From: Dechloromonas denitrificans
GTDB taxonomy: Bacteria; Pseudomonadota; Gammaproteobacteria; Burkholderiales; Rhodocyclaceae
DNA length: 64,000 nucleotides
Assembly (NCBI RefSeq): GCF_020510665.1
Contig: NZ_CP075187.1
Location: forward strand, 2,532,501-2,596,500
Direction of reading: 5' to 3'
Shown: one piece after another, positions 9,910 to 19,962 of the stretch
How the letters are laid out: every line of letters starts with the position of its first letter
How positions within the stretch are numbered: position 1 is the stretch's first letter
Translations under genes and position numbers: made by a program
The notes under the pieces: generated by a model
What the model saw: only the letters and a program-made list of their open reading frames with translations
Database searches by the model: none
Told to the model about the DNA's origin: nothing

Positions 9910-12900
9910 CGTTGCCAGTCAGGTTGTCAGGTTGAACGGAAGCGGCATTATCGAGCAACGGCGAGACATCGATACGACTGAGACGGCCATCGGCAGCAAA
10001 CACGGCCGGCACGACCAGGCCGCGGCGCGACTCCTGGCGCTCGATGGTACGCACCATCGCCTGCGCTTCCCGCTTGCTGCCAAAGGTGCCGGTGCGAACA
10101 GAAAAACGCGGCTTGCCCGGGGTTTCGCCGGCATCGCAAACGTACGGCTCATAGCCCAGCAACTGCCATTCGGCAAACGCCTTGGCGGCATTTTCAATGC
10201 TCGCGAAGACACCCAGCTGAATCGAAAAACGAGGAGCAAGCGCCGGTGCCACCGGTTTCGGGGCAATATCGGCTTTGGCGGAAACGGGCACGGCATCCCG
10301 GACGATTTCCGGCATGGGAGCAGCAGGAGCGACCGGCGGCTCGATCATCGGCTCATTGATTTCTGCCTTGCCGGCAGGGTCGACCGCAACAGCAACGACA
10401 ATCGCACTGGCGCTTTCCTTCCGGCCGAGCTGCAGCGCCAGGGTGGCGGCATCGCGGCGCTGGGAAAATTCACCGGTCCGTACGCCGTACCACGGACGAC
10501 CTTCGGCATCGCGCAGCGGCGCGACATCAACATTCACACCCCGTCCTTGCCAGTATTTACGCGACACTTCGGCATTTTCAGGACTTGAAAACGCGCCCAG
10601 TTGAACCGCGTATTTCGGCTTGACCTTACCTGCCTGACGCACACTTTCCGGCACAATCCTGGGCACGGCTTCATCAGCCGACACCGCGGGCGGAGCAGCC
10701 TCCGGCGGCTCGGGCAAAACCTGACTTTCCTGACCCAGCCGGACACTCAGCACATCGCTGATATCAACCTGTGCCGGTTGCCCGTTGGCATCGAGCAACG
10801 TCGGAACCAGAACGGCGGGCGCCTCGTCTTTCCGGCGAATCAATTGCGCCGCATTGGCGGCATCCCGCCGTTGAGGGTAAACACCGGTTCTGACGGCGTA
10901 CCACAAACGACCATCCGAACCACGCGTCTCTGCCACATAAACGTCGTAACCGCGGAATTGCCAGACGGCGCTCGCAATCGCCGCATTCTCAAGATTGGAG
11001 AAGGCGGCCAGCTGGATCGTATGGGCAATGCGCTCCTTGCGATCACTACTCTCCTTGTCGACCGCAGCAATCTCAGAAACTGACGCAGCCGGTTTGGCCG
11101 GCACCGTCTCGCTGCTGGCCGGCGGCTCGACGGGCAAACTGGCCGCAGCCGCAGCCGCAGCCGCCGTCGGCGCGGCAGTCGCGGCCAGTACGTCGGCAGG
11201 AACCTCGTCGCCCCGGGCATTGACGACGCGGCAACGCTCCTGATTAGCCAGCAATTTTCCGCAAAAATCCTGGGCCTCAAGCGGCGAGGCAAAGCTGGCA
11301 ACATAAAGTCGGTACCATGCCTCCTGCCCTTCGACACTGTCATCGATCCGGCCATTCAGCCGCGGACGAACCATGCGGCCATCCATTTCCTTCGGGTAAC
11401 GGCTGCGCAAATCGCGCCATGCGGCCCCCACCGTATTGCGGTGATACAGACCGGGCAATTCGACTTGCCAGAAACCCTGGGCACTGACACCCGCCAAGGG
11501 ATTCAGATCATTGGTTGCGAGATCGACGCCATTCACGGAAAAAGCCTTTTCCGGCGGGTTGACCGCAGGTTTAGATGCTTCAAGCCGTCCGGTCAGCTCA
11601 CCGACCGGACGCTTACCCTGGCCCGGCGTTGGAGGAGCCACCCGGACGCCGCCGCCCAAAGCCAGAAACAGAGCGGTGTAACCACGGTAATGCTCCATCT
11701 GCGAGCGCTGGAACTCATCAAGATAGCGGTGATAAGTTCGCTCCGACTCAAGCAAGGTCAGATGATCGGCGCCACCCATGGCGTAGACTTTGGTATTGAT
11801 TTCCCAGGAACGGCGGGCTGCATCGGCAGCCTCGCGCTGCGCATCCAGCCGCTTGCCGGCCAGGCGAATCGTGGCCAGAGCGCCTTCGACTTCGCGCATT
11901 GCCTGATAAATTGTCCGGGCGTAATTCTCGACCATTTCCTCATACATGGCCTCGCTGTACTTCTTCTCGCCCTCGCGCTTGCCGCCGTCGAAAATACTCG
12001 CCGTAACACTAGCCACCGTGCTCCAGAAGAAAAACTTGGGCAGGAAGAACTGCGACAGCATGTTGCTGCTGTAGCCACTTTGCGCCGACAGGTCGACCGG
12101 CGGCAGGATACGGGTTCGCGCCACGTCGATATCGGCATCGGCCGACAGCAGTCTGGCTTCCGCCATGCGCACGTCGGGACGACGGAGCAGCAGCGAAGAC
12201 GGCAAGCCCGGCACAACCGAAGGCACGCTGAGCGAATCAAGCCCGACATCCGACAGTGAAATGGCGCCGGGAACCGAGCCCACCAGGAAAGCCAGCGAAT
12301 TCAAGGCATCTTCGCGCTGTTGCTCAATGGTCGGGATTGCCGCACGCAAGCCGAAAACCAGTGCTTTCTGCTGTTCAAAATCACCCAGTGTCGCATCGCC
12401 CAGATCAAGTCGGCGTTGCATCGTACGTAGTGTTGCGCTGAGGACCTTTTCCGTATCGCGGGCAATACGCAGGCGGTCATTCAGGGAGGCATACTCGACA
12501 TAACTGGAAACGATGCTGGCCGCGACGTTGCGCTGAACATTGTCGCGCTCATAGGCAGCACGCCAGAGTTGAAGGTTGGCCGAATCGATCAGCGAACTTT
12601 GCTCGCCCCAGACGTCAAGCCGCAATTCACTGCGCAGGCTGCCCTGAAAGGCATTTTGCGGCGCGCGCGGCGAACCGCCAGTCGGCACGGTTCCCACCGT
12701 CCCTCCGGGCGCCTGGCGCGCTGCTACCGTCGGCAACGAAAGACTGGGCAACAAGCCGCCTTTCGCCTGATCGGAGCGAGCCTTGGCTTGTGCAAGACGA
12801 ATCGTCGCGATACGAACATCGGGGTTGTTGGCCAAACCGCGATTGACCAGGCCATCGAGTTCCTGGCTACCAAATGAGCGCCACCAATCTTCAAAGCCGG

Positions 12901-13165
12901 CGGCATCGCCGCTGGACGGCAAAGGACGCGCATCCTTCTCGGAAAGCGAATCCGGTGCGGCTTTCCCGTCGGTCGCCGGCGGCGTGTTCTTGAACTGCGG
13001 AGCAACCGGCACAACCGGCACGTCATAATTGCTGCGCTTGGCCAGGCAGCCACTCAGGATCAATCCAGCAAGACCGGCGATCAGCAGGCGGCAAGAAGCC
13101 CCGGACAAGCCAGAAGGCTTCCGGATAGTGGCTTCGGGACGCTTTTGCCCGGTCATTTTTGCCAT
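9899..13165 (-). CDS. TolC/NodT-like outer-membrane lipoprotein fused to SPOR domains
   Basis: A 1088-aa fusion. A lipoprotein signal ends in the lipobox LSGC (Cys40). Residues about 60-505 are an outer-membrane efflux (OEP) domain of the NodT type with two helical repeats. After a linker comes an SPOR-like region (about 558-650), an Ala-rich linker (about 660-680), then three clear SPOR domains at about 712-790, 846-920 and 975-1050. Each begins with a pattern such as YAVQLGAFSSPENA and contains W/RY-x-V-R-T-G. The start has GGGAG 4 nt ahead of the ATG. Type I outer-membrane factors usually end after the OEP domain (about 450-500 aa). SPOR domains bind glycan strands stripped of peptides, mostly at the septum, so the exporter may be held at the division site. 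The fold calls are solid; the localisation is inferred. Confidence 0.93.
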   Translation of the reverse strand: MAKMTGQKRPEATIRKPSGLSGASCRLLIAGLAGLILSGCLAKRSNYDVPVVPVAPQFKNTPPATDGKAAPDSLSEKDARPLPSSGDAAGFEDWWRSFGSQELDGLVNRGLANNPDVRIATIRLAQAKARSDQAKGGLLPSLSLPTVAARQAPGGTVGTVPTGGSPRAPQNAFQGSLRSELRLDVWGEQSSLIDSANLQLWRAAYERDNVQRNVAASIVSSYVEYASLNDRLRIARDTEKVLSATLRTMQRRLDLGDATLGDFEQQKALVFGLRAAIPTIEQQREDALNSLAFLVGSVPGAISLSDVGLDSLSVPSVVPGLPSSLLLRRPDVRMAEARLLSADADIDVARTRILPPVDLSAQSGYSSNMLSQFFLPKFFFWSTVASVTASIFDGGKREGEKKYSEAMYEEMVENYARTIYQAMREVEGALATIRLAGKRLDAQREAADAARRSWEINTKVYAMGGADHLTLLESERTYHRYLDEFQRSQMEHYRGYTALFLALGGGVRVAPPTPGQGKRPVGELTGRLEASKPAVNPPEKAFSVNGVDLATNDLNPLAGVSAQGFWQVELPGLYHRNTVGAAWRDLRSRYPKEMDGRMVRPRLNGRIDDSVEGQEAWYRLYVASFASPLEAQDFCGKLLANQERCRVVNARGDEVPADVLAATAAPTAAAAAAAASLPVEPPASSETVPAKPAASVSEIAAVDKESSDRKERIAHTIQLAAFSNLENAAIASAVWQFRGYDVYVAETRGSDGRLWYAVRTGVYPQRRDAANAAQLIRRKDEAPAVLVPTLLDANGQPAQVDISDVLSVRLGQESQVLPEPPEAAPPAVSADEAVPRIVPESVRQAGKVKPKYAVQLGAFSSPENAEVSRKYWQGRGVNVDVAPLRDAEGRPWYGVRTGEFSQRRDAATLALQLGRKESASAIVVAVAVDPAGKAEINEPMIEPPVAPAAPMPEIVRDAVPVSAKADIAPKPVAPALAPRFSIQLGVFASIENAAKAFAEWQLLGYEPYVCDAGETPGKPRFSVRTGTFGSKREAQAMVRTIERQESRRGLVVPAVFAADGRLSRIDVSPLLDNAASVQPDNLTGNDVR

Positions 13166-13248
13166 CTGTCTCCCATGGACCTGAATGCTACCATGCGGCT
13201 ACGCCAATCCCTTGCCGAGACAGGCTTGTCCAGCCAATTCACGGGTGT

Positions 13249-14190
13249 TCAGGCGACACTCATCATCCGGATCACATCGCTCATCCGGTATTGCGCTTGC
13301 CAATCCAGCCGATCCCGAACCCGCGCCGGGTTACCCAGGCTACATTGCAAATCGGTCGGCCGGAACAGCTCGGGTGATACATCGACGTGCGCCCGCCAAT
13401 CCAGCCCGTAAAGCGCAAAGGCCTGCGCCACAAAATCTTCCAGGGTATGCGACTCCCCCGTTGCCACGACGTAATCATCCGGCTGATCGACCTGCAGCAT
13501 GCGCCACATCACATCGACATATTCCGGCGCCCAGCCCCAGTCGCGACAAATGTCGAGGCGACCAAGCTTGAGGCGCTCACCGCTCCCCTCACCGATACGC
13601 CGGGCAAACTGGATAATTTTGCGCGTCACGAAGCGTTCGGGGCGCAAAGGCGACTCATGGTTGAAGAGGATGCCGTTGCAGGCGAACAAGCCATACGATT
13701 CGCGGTAATTGCTGACCAGCCAGTGCGCCGACGCCTTGGCCACGGCATAGGGACTGCGCGGCCGGAACGGGAAGCTCTCATCCGCCGGCAACTCGCTCGT
13801 ATCGCCAAAACACTCGCTTGAACTGGCATGGTAAAAGCGCACTGATTTCTTGCGCAGCCGGATGACCTCAAGCAAATTGAGGACGCCCATGACGATGCTG
13901 TCCAGTGTCTCCGCCGGTTGTTCAAAGGACAGGCCGACCGAGCTCTGGGCGCAAAGATAGTAGACCTCGTCCGGATCGCTCCGGTCGAAAGCGTTGAGCA
14001 CGCTGCGAAAGTCGTTCGGGGCCATCGAAACGAGATGAACCTGCTGCTCAACCCCCAAGGCTTTCAGGTTGGACAAGGATGAGGTCTGGACATCACGCGA
14101 TGTTCCCCAGACTTCGTAACCCTTGGCCAGGAGCAGTTTGGCCAGATAGCTGCCATCCTGGCCATTGGCACCACAAATCAATGCTTTCAT
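13249..14190 (-). CDS. gmd: GDP-mannose 4,6-dehydratase-like enzyme
   Basis: A 313-aa short-chain dehydrogenase/epimerase family protein. The NAD(P) motif GANGQDGSYLAKLLL, the active-site set SSSECFG and YAVAKAS, and the stretch CNGILFNHESP are all characteristic of GDP-mannose 4,6-dehydratase. That enzyme makes GDP-4-keto-6-deoxymannose, precursor of GDP-fucose and GDP-rhamnose. It is shorter than E. coli Gmd (about 370 aa), so a related GDP-sugar dehydratase remains possible. The start is placed at the ATG at 14190, which shares one base with the stop of the upstream glycosyltransferase (TGATG). The coupling suggests it feeds the glycosyltransferase, whose second domain resembles fucosyltransferases. 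No matching reductase lies in the cluster. Confidence 0.85.
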   Translation of the reverse strand: MKALICGANGQDGSYLAKLLLAKGYEVWGTSRDVQTSSLSNLKALGVEQQVHLVSMAPNDFRSVLNAFDRSDPDEVYYLCAQSSVGLSFEQPAETLDSIVMGVLNLLEVIRLRKKSVRFYHASSSECFGDTSELPADESFPFRPRSPYAVAKASAHWLVSNYRESYGLFACNGILFNHESPLRPERFVTRKIIQFARRIGEGSGERLKLGRLDICRDWGWAPEYVDVMWRMLQVDQPDDYVVATGESHTLEDFVAQAFALYGLDWRAHVDVSPELFRPTDLQCSLGNPARVRDRLDWQAQYRMSDVIRMMSVA

Positions 14191-17100
14191 CAGCGCTTTT
14201 CTCCTGTGCCGGGCAGCTCGCAAGCCCAGGTTGCCAAAGCCTGCTCGACTTCGCGCGCCATTTTCGCCCACGAAAAACGCTTGGCCTGGACTTCGCCCAG
14301 CGCCAGCAACTCTTCACGCCGCGCCGGAACCTGCACCTCCTGAATGGCTTGCAACATTTCCGCCGGGTCGTCAGGGTCGACATAACGCACCGCCTCGCCG
14401 CCAACTTCCGGCAGCGAGCTGATCCGGCAGGTAATCACCGGGCAGGCACAGGCCATGGCTTCCAGCACAGGCAGGCCGAAACCTTCGTAACGCGACGGGT
14501 AGACCAGGGCAATCGCACCGCGATAGGCGCATTGCAACTCGGCGTCGGACAAGACCACCATGTGCACCGCTGCATCGCCAACCAACCCGGCCGTTTCCGG
14601 CTCCAGGGCGTAGTTCGAGTTGGTACAAACAATGGCGTAGTCCTTGCGCGCATCGCCCAGTTCGGCGAATGCCTTGAAGAACAGCACCGCATTTTTGTAG
14701 TCGCTGCGCACACCGGAAATCATGAAATAGGGGCGCTCAATACCGAATTTCTGCTTGAATCGCTCGACATCGGCCAGTGGCGGCTTGCGGAAGTCCGATC
14801 CGCAGTAGCTGGTCACCACATCCTCTGCCGGAATTTCCGGGAAATAACGCCGCAAATCACGCGCCGTGCTCTCCGAGATCGAGAGGTATTTGCTGGCGTA
14901 GCGAATCGTCCGGTGCTTTTCGAGCCACTGCGGATTCTGCAGATCGAAGCCCATGACCTCCGGAATCATGTCGAGCACCATCAACGCTGCCGGGGTCGTC
15001 ACCGGGGTGGTGTAGTACGTCGAAATGAACAGGCTGATCCCTTCCTGGTCGCAGATGGCCTGCAACATGCGCTGATCGGCCGGAATGTCGGCGTACTGGT
15101 GCTGTGGCGCATCGATATAGCAGATGCCGGGGAAACGCGGCGCGGTACGCTCGCGGTCAATCACCACCAGGAATTCGCCAAAACCGGTGGCCGACCACTC
15201 GGCCAGCAAACTGCGCCAGACCCGTGAAATCCCCGTATTGAAGCGGAAGAAAACACCGTCGATGGCAATCCGCCGTTGGCCGTTGCGCAGGCGCGTCCGG
15301 GCCAGGATTTCGGCATTGTCGCGCACCGCGTTGCCATAAGGATTGCCCAGCCACTGGTCGAAGGTGTTTTTCCCGGCCGGATAAAGGCCATCGCGCCACA
15401 CCTGGATTTCCGCCAAGGCTGCCGGCTCAAGCGGCTTTTTGACAAGAATGAAATACATCCCGACATGGTAGGCCGTGCGGCCAAACCTGGCGGCCAGCAC
15501 GGACAATGCATCGAGCGAGTAAAAGAAGAGATGCTGACCGGATTCCGGCGACAAATAATTCCAGTCGGCGCCCTGCCCCTGGAAAATACCGGTGCTACCG
15601 ATAACAACCTCCGGATCGAGCGCGAAGATCCTTCCCCACTCGGCCAGCGGATCATCAAAATGCTCGGCCACTTCAAACATGGTGACCAGTCGGCAACGAT
15701 GCGCCAGTTCCTGCCACAGGTAGGCGCCGGCAAACTCGCCCGAGCCGTATTTGTCGTAGGCGAAGAAGTCGTAGCCAACATCGCGCATCAGGCGCGTCAG
15801 CAAACCGGTGCCGGCACCAAAGTCGAGTGCCCGGTCGTTTTTCTGTATGCCGAGGATATCGAGCAATTTGGGCAAAACGAGGAAGTTGACCGTGGTACGC
15901 GAGGCCTTGCCCGTATCAAAACGTTCAGCCAGCCCCGAATACGCCTCACCCAGCCAGTAAGGCCGCTCGGTCTGCAAGGCACCACAGCCGGAACAGCGGT
16001 AGTACTTGACCGGATAACGGGCCAGCACCTCGCGCTCGAAGGCCAGTTCAAGCGACGAATTGCACAGACGGCAGGCCTCCAGCGTCCGGGTATGCCCGCG
16101 ATAAAGGAACCAGTTTTCCGACCGCCCGCTCTTATCGCCGAGCAGGAAGGCAAAATTCGGCGGCCAGCGTTTCAGGCTGGAAATAGCCAGCGAAACATTG
16201 GATTCCTTGTTGCCGATGAAATAGCTGCCGCGAATCGCCAGCAGCACGTCGATCATCACCTCTTCGCCGACTGCATAGCCGTCATGGCCCTGCAGGTGAA
16301 TGCCGACATTGGTATCGGTCCGCAAGGCCGGCGTGGTCACCAGACGGTCGCCGTAGCGCGCCTTGTAGCTCTCGTGAACCTCGATCGAGTCGGTCAGCAG
16401 GAAAACGCCAATCTCCGGATTCAGCTCAACGATACGGTCGACGAAGCCAAAGTATTGCAAATTGGTTCGATGCAGTTCAGGCGATTCATGCACCTTGTCC
16501 GAGCCGCGCACGTGAACCGAAACCCAGTGCCGACCGGCCATATTGGCCTGATAAAACGCCTCGGCCTTCTGGCTGATCGTCGGCGCCGGCCGCAGATATT
16601 TCTCACACAGACGGGCGTAGATTTCCTCGTCGCTCAATCCGAAATAGGCTGAGCTCGGTGCCATCCATGGCTGAATCGAGGCCACTGTGGCGTAAAAATC
16701 GCTGACCACCACATCTTCCGGCCGGGCAAACAGGAACGGCGCGGCCATCCTGGAATCCGGCCCCTGCCAGGGGTTGACCGCGGGACCGTAGAGATTGTCC
16801 TTGTTCCACTTGGCGGGGTAAATCGACAGGCTGCCCAGACGCTCGGCCAGATTGCGTCGGGCAATCGGCTGGAAATACAACTCGAAGGCATTCGGATTGG
16901 CGGCATCGCGGAACAAGCTGTTTTCGCCCCACCAAATGATCGGCACGCGATGCGTCAGTTCGGCAACCAGCAACTGGCCGAGCACATGGTGCACATCGCT
17001 CCAGAAACCGTAGCCCCAGGCACGGATGAACAGATATTTTTCACCGGCAGCAACCGGCAGGGTCTTCTCGGTCAATTCAAAGCCCTGCGGCAAGCCATAA

Positions 17101-19187
17101 CCATGCGCCACTTGATCGAGCAGGCGCGCGGCACGCGGATTCTGGCCGCCGGCCCGCTGGTACAAGCGAACATGCAATTCCGCCTGCGGATAATTGCCTT
17201 GGGCGATCAACTGGGCGGCACTCTCCAGTTCGCCCTCCAGCGCAGCCAGCCCGACCGGCACGGCCGGCTCGGCGACGGCAGGATCCGGCACGTCGATCGC
17301 TGGCGCCTCGTCGAGCGGCGTTTTGGCGACAGAGAAAAGCACCTCTTCCAGATTGCGGCAGAACAATGCGGTATCAAACAGCGCATGGGTTTTCTTGTTT
17401 TCGGCCAGACGGCGCTTCACATCGGCCAGCAGATCGCGATCCGTCACCAGCTTGAGCGCCAGCGCTTCGTAGTCTTCCCAGGAATGGGTCACCAGCTCGG
17501 GCAGGCCGATGGCGTGCAGCAAACTGCCGGCCACACGAGCCGGGAAGGCGCCGCCCATGTAAGTCACCACCGGCAGACCGGCTGTCAGCGCATCGGCTGC
17601 CGTGGTATGGGCGTTGTATGGCCAGGTATCGAGGAAGACATCGGCCAGGCGATAACGCGCCAGATGGTCTTCAACGCGCGGCACGCGCCCGGCAAAGATG
17701 ATGCGCTCCGGGGCAATGCCATAGGCCTCGGCCGAACGACGCAGGTTGGCCTGGGTCAGCTCATTGCGCGCAACGAGCCAGAGCACGCTGTCCGGCACCT
17801 TCTGGAGCAGCGACATCCAGACTTTCCAGAGCGGTGGTGCAATCTTGTAATCGTGGCTGAAGGAACAGAAAACGACCCCGCTGGCCGGTAGACCGCAGGC
17901 TTCGCGTGTCGGCGTCTCGTCGGCGATGGCCAGGTTCTGGTCTGTCGGCAAATACGAATCCGGCATGTAAATGACCTTCTCGCTGAAGAAGGCCTGATGT
18001 TCCGGCGGAATGATGTGGCGGTCGGCCAGGATGTAATCCATGTAATCGACCGCCAAGGTTCCCGGATAGCCGAGGAAATTGATATGTACCGGCGCCGGGC
18101 GCCAGGAAAACAGATCAATCCGTGAATCCGCGGTGTAGCCGGCGAGATCGATCGCGATATCGACTTCCATCTCGCGCATTTTTTCGGCGATCTTTTGTGA
18201 GGTCCAGCCACGCACATCGACAAAATGATCAAAGGAATCGAGCATGCGCTGACGCAAGCGGCTCTTGTCGTCGATCCCGAGCGAGATGGCGATCGTCTCG
18301 ACACGGCTCTTGTCATGATGTTCGAAGATGCCGCACATCAGGTGCCCTACCGGATGTTCGCGCAAATCGGGAGAAACATAGGCGATGCGCAGCTTTTTGT
18401 GGCCGTATTGCTCGCCCTTCCAGAGCGGTTCCTTGGCCGGCGGGCAATACTGGCTGGCAAAAATCTTGGCGCATTCGAAATGATCGGCTGCGGTATCGGA
18501 GAGCGCCATGAAAGCCAGCGACTTGCAGACTCGCTTGCCGGCCCTCACACCTTCAATGATCCGTTCGCGCTCGGTCTCGAAATTGCTCCAGTCGCCAATA
18601 TGCAGGCGTTCGTACATCAGCAGGCCGAGGCCGTAATCGTAACCGGGCGTTGTTGCGAGCAAGCGTTCGAGCAAGGCAATCGCCTTGGCACTTTCCTTGA
18701 ACTCGGTCAGCAGAATGGCGCAGTTACCGAGCGCATTCGGATAATTCGGATCGATTTCCAGTACCTGGTTGAAGCGGGTCAAGGCTTCGTGGTGGCGATA
18801 CATGTCGCGCAGCAGCACGCCGCTATTGACCAGCGCCTCGATGTAGTCCGGCTTGGCCTTGATCGCCTCGTCGTAGGCGAGCAGCGACTCATCGCGACGC
18901 CCCAGGGCTTGCAGCGTGTTGGCATAGCCAAACCAGTTGTAGGCAAAAGCCGGGGATGTCTCGCAACCATGCCGGAACAGCGCCAGCGCCTCTTCGCGCT
19001 GACCGCGCCCGAGCACGATGATCCCGAGCGAATAAAGCGACACGGCTTCGTTCGGATTGCTCTGCAGAATGCTGCGAAAGGCTGCCTCGGCCTCGACCAC
19101 TTTCCCTTGCTGCTGCAATTCGAGGGCCTGGGCGATCGGGTTGACCGTATCGGGCTGCGTTGTTTTTTGAGGTACCTTGGCATTCAT
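14190..19187 (-). CDS. Four-module glycosylation enzyme: TPR-GT41, fucosyltransferase-like, methyltransferase, GT4
   Basis: A 1665-aa fusion. Residues 1-250 are TPR repeats. About 262-650 is an OGT/SPINDLY (GT41) domain with the His-bearing loop DLREHPVGHLM and the lysine motif FSHDYKI. About 670-1030 carries VHVRGSDKVHE (about 890), like the HxRxxDK motif of GT23 alpha-1,6-fucosyltransferases (NodZ, FUT8). About 1036-1270 has a zinc-binding-type start (CRLC, CSGC) and an SAM fold (ALDFGAGTG at about 1119). About 1305-1660 is a GT4 transferase with EGFGLPVLE. GT41 enzymes put a first sugar on Ser/Thr in the cytoplasm; the other modules could extend, fucosylate and methylate it. It is followed directly by the gmd-like gene and lies between the giant Thr-rich proteins and their exporter, so the giants are the likely acceptors (inference). 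Confidence is lower for the GT23-like module. Confidence 0.88.
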   Translation of the reverse strand: MNAKVPQKTTQPDTVNPIAQALELQQQGKVVEAEAAFRSILQSNPNEAVSLYSLGIIVLGRGQREEALALFRHGCETSPAFAYNWFGYANTLQALGRRDESLLAYDEAIKAKPDYIEALVNSGVLLRDMYRHHEALTRFNQVLEIDPNYPNALGNCAILLTEFKESAKAIALLERLLATTPGYDYGLGLLMYERLHIGDWSNFETERERIIEGVRAGKRVCKSLAFMALSDTAADHFECAKIFASQYCPPAKEPLWKGEQYGHKKLRIAYVSPDLREHPVGHLMCGIFEHHDKSRVETIAISLGIDDKSRLRQRMLDSFDHFVDVRGWTSQKIAEKMREMEVDIAIDLAGYTADSRIDLFSWRPAPVHINFLGYPGTLAVDYMDYILADRHIIPPEHQAFFSEKVIYMPDSYLPTDQNLAIADETPTREACGLPASGVVFCSFSHDYKIAPPLWKVWMSLLQKVPDSVLWLVARNELTQANLRRSAEAYGIAPERIIFAGRVPRVEDHLARYRLADVFLDTWPYNAHTTAADALTAGLPVVTYMGGAFPARVAGSLLHAIGLPELVTHSWEDYEALALKLVTDRDLLADVKRRLAENKKTHALFDTALFCRNLEEVLFSVAKTPLDEAPAIDVPDPAVAEPAVPVGLAALEGELESAAQLIAQGNYPQAELHVRLYQRAGGQNPRAARLLDQVAHGYGLPQGFELTEKTLPVAAGEKYLFIRAWGYGFWSDVHHVLGQLLVAELTHRVPIIWWGENSLFRDAANPNAFELYFQPIARRNLAERLGSLSIYPAKWNKDNLYGPAVNPWQGPDSRMAAPFLFARPEDVVVSDFYATVASIQPWMAPSSAYFGLSDEEIYARLCEKYLRPAPTISQKAEAFYQANMAGRHWVSVHVRGSDKVHESPELHRTNLQYFGFVDRIVELNPEIGVFLLTDSIEVHESYKARYGDRLVTTPALRTDTNVGIHLQGHDGYAVGEEVMIDVLLAIRGSYFIGNKESNVSLAISSLKRWPPNFAFLLGDKSGRSENWFLYRGHTRTLEACRLCNSSLELAFEREVLARYPVKYYRCSGCGALQTERPYWLGEAYSGLAERFDTGKASRTTVNFLVLPKLLDILGIQKNDRALDFGAGTGLLTRLMRDVGYDFFAYDKYGSGEFAGAYLWQELAHRCRLVTMFEVAEHFDDPLAEWGRIFALDPEVVIGSTGIFQGQGADWNYLSPESGQHLFFYSLDALSVLAARFGRTAYHVGMYFILVKKPLEPAALAEIQVWRDGLYPAGKNTFDQWLGNPYGNAVRDNAEILARTRLRNGQRRIAIDGVFFRFNTGISRVWRSLLAEWSATGFGEFLVVIDRERTAPRFPGICYIDAPQHQYADIPADQRMLQAICDQEGISLFISTYYTTPVTTPAALMVLDMIPEVMGFDLQNPQWLEKHRTIRYASKYLSISESTARDLRRYFPEIPAEDVVTSYCGSDFRKPPLADVERFKQKFGIERPYFMISGVRSDYKNAVLFFKAFAELGDARKDYAIVCTNSNYALEPETAGLVGDAAVHMVVLSDAELQCAYRGAIALVYPSRYEGFGLPVLEAMACACPVITCRISSLPEVGGEAVRYVDPDDPAEMLQAIQEVQVPARREELLALGEVQAKRFSWAKMAREVEQALATWACELPGTGEKR

Positions 19188-19267
19188 CCTGAGCTATTCC
19201 GTACGAAAGATCATTGCTTTATCGAAAACATCATTCGTGCAGCCCTCCCCGGCCACACCGAAGCAAG

Positions 19268-19789
19268 CTATTTCCGCGCGCTGATATTAAGGCTGATCGG
19301 AAAACCATACGGCTTGAAATCGCTGGTATCCGAGAACAAGCCGAAAGAGTCGACCCGCTTGATTTCACGGAATCCGACCTGCGTCAGGAAGGACTGGAGA
19401 AACTGCGGCGTCCATCCAAAGTAATGAAAATCGTGCGGATCAACCTGACCACCGAACATCATCCGCATAGCGTGGAATTTAGTGTCCACCGAAGCGGTCG
19501 GGCTGATGATCAGGTGAGAGAGAATTTCCAGGTCCGGCACCGAAACCATGAACTCTCCGCCCGGCTTGAGCACCCGGATAATTCCGGACAAAGCACCGAG
19601 CACCTTGGTCTGGGCGACATGCTCAAGCACATGGCTGGCGTAGATGCGATCAAAACTGTTGTCGGCAAACTGGGAAAGATCACAAATATCACCGATGTAA
19701 TCGACCGCAGGCCCGGCCTGAATATTCAGGATTTTCCAGCCATCTTTCGGCTCACGGCCGCCAATGTGCAGATTGTTTTCCAACGGCAT
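19268..19789 (-). CDS. SAM-dependent methyltransferase (class I, small)
   Basis: A protein of about 173 aa with a class I methyltransferase fold: N-terminal LHIGGREPKDGWKILN, the acidic strand end GDICDLSQF, then HVLEHV and LKPGGEFMVSVPDLE, typical of the Methyltransf_11 group. The start is uncertain. The ATG at 19789 has GGAG only 1 nt ahead, whereas a TTG at 19783 would have it at normal spacing; the frame is open up to 19846. It sits between giant 1 and the glycosyltransferase fusion on the same strand. It may methylate a sugar or protein of this system; the substrate is unknown. Confidence 0.8.
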   Translation of the reverse strand: MPLENNLHIGGREPKDGWKILNIQAGPAVDYIGDICDLSQFADNSFDRIYASHVLEHVAQTKVLGALSGIIRVLKPGGEFMVSVPDLEILSHLIISPTASVDTKFHAMRMMFGGQVDPHDFHYFGWTPQFLQSFLTQVGFREIKRVDSFGLFSDTSDFKPYGFPISLNISARK

Positions 19790-19911
19790 CTCCAGACATG
19801 CGAATAATTTGACAAAAATACCTGAATCTCGGCCCCTGCGCAGCATTCAGGCAGAATCTTTTTAATCGCCCCGATCCGGCACTGCCTGTTTGATGCAAAA
19901 AAACGGGTCAC

Positions 19912-19945
19912 AAATAAAAACGGCACCCCTGATTCAGGAGTGCCG
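19912..19945 (-). terminator. Rho-independent terminator after giant protein 1
   Basis: On the minus strand CGGCACTCCTG and CAGGGGTGCCG form an 11-bp stem (one G-U type mismatch) followed by TTTTTATTT. It is 18 bp after the stop of giant 1, so most transcription should end before the methyltransferase gene. Confidence 0.85.
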
Positions 19946-19962
19946 TTGAGGAGGCTGGAAAC

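Noticed and set aside
13249..14271. Longer start for the gmd-like gene at 14271
   Set aside because: The extra 27 residues are the out-of-frame end of the upstream glycosyltransferase; the Rossmann fold begins at the ATG at 14190.
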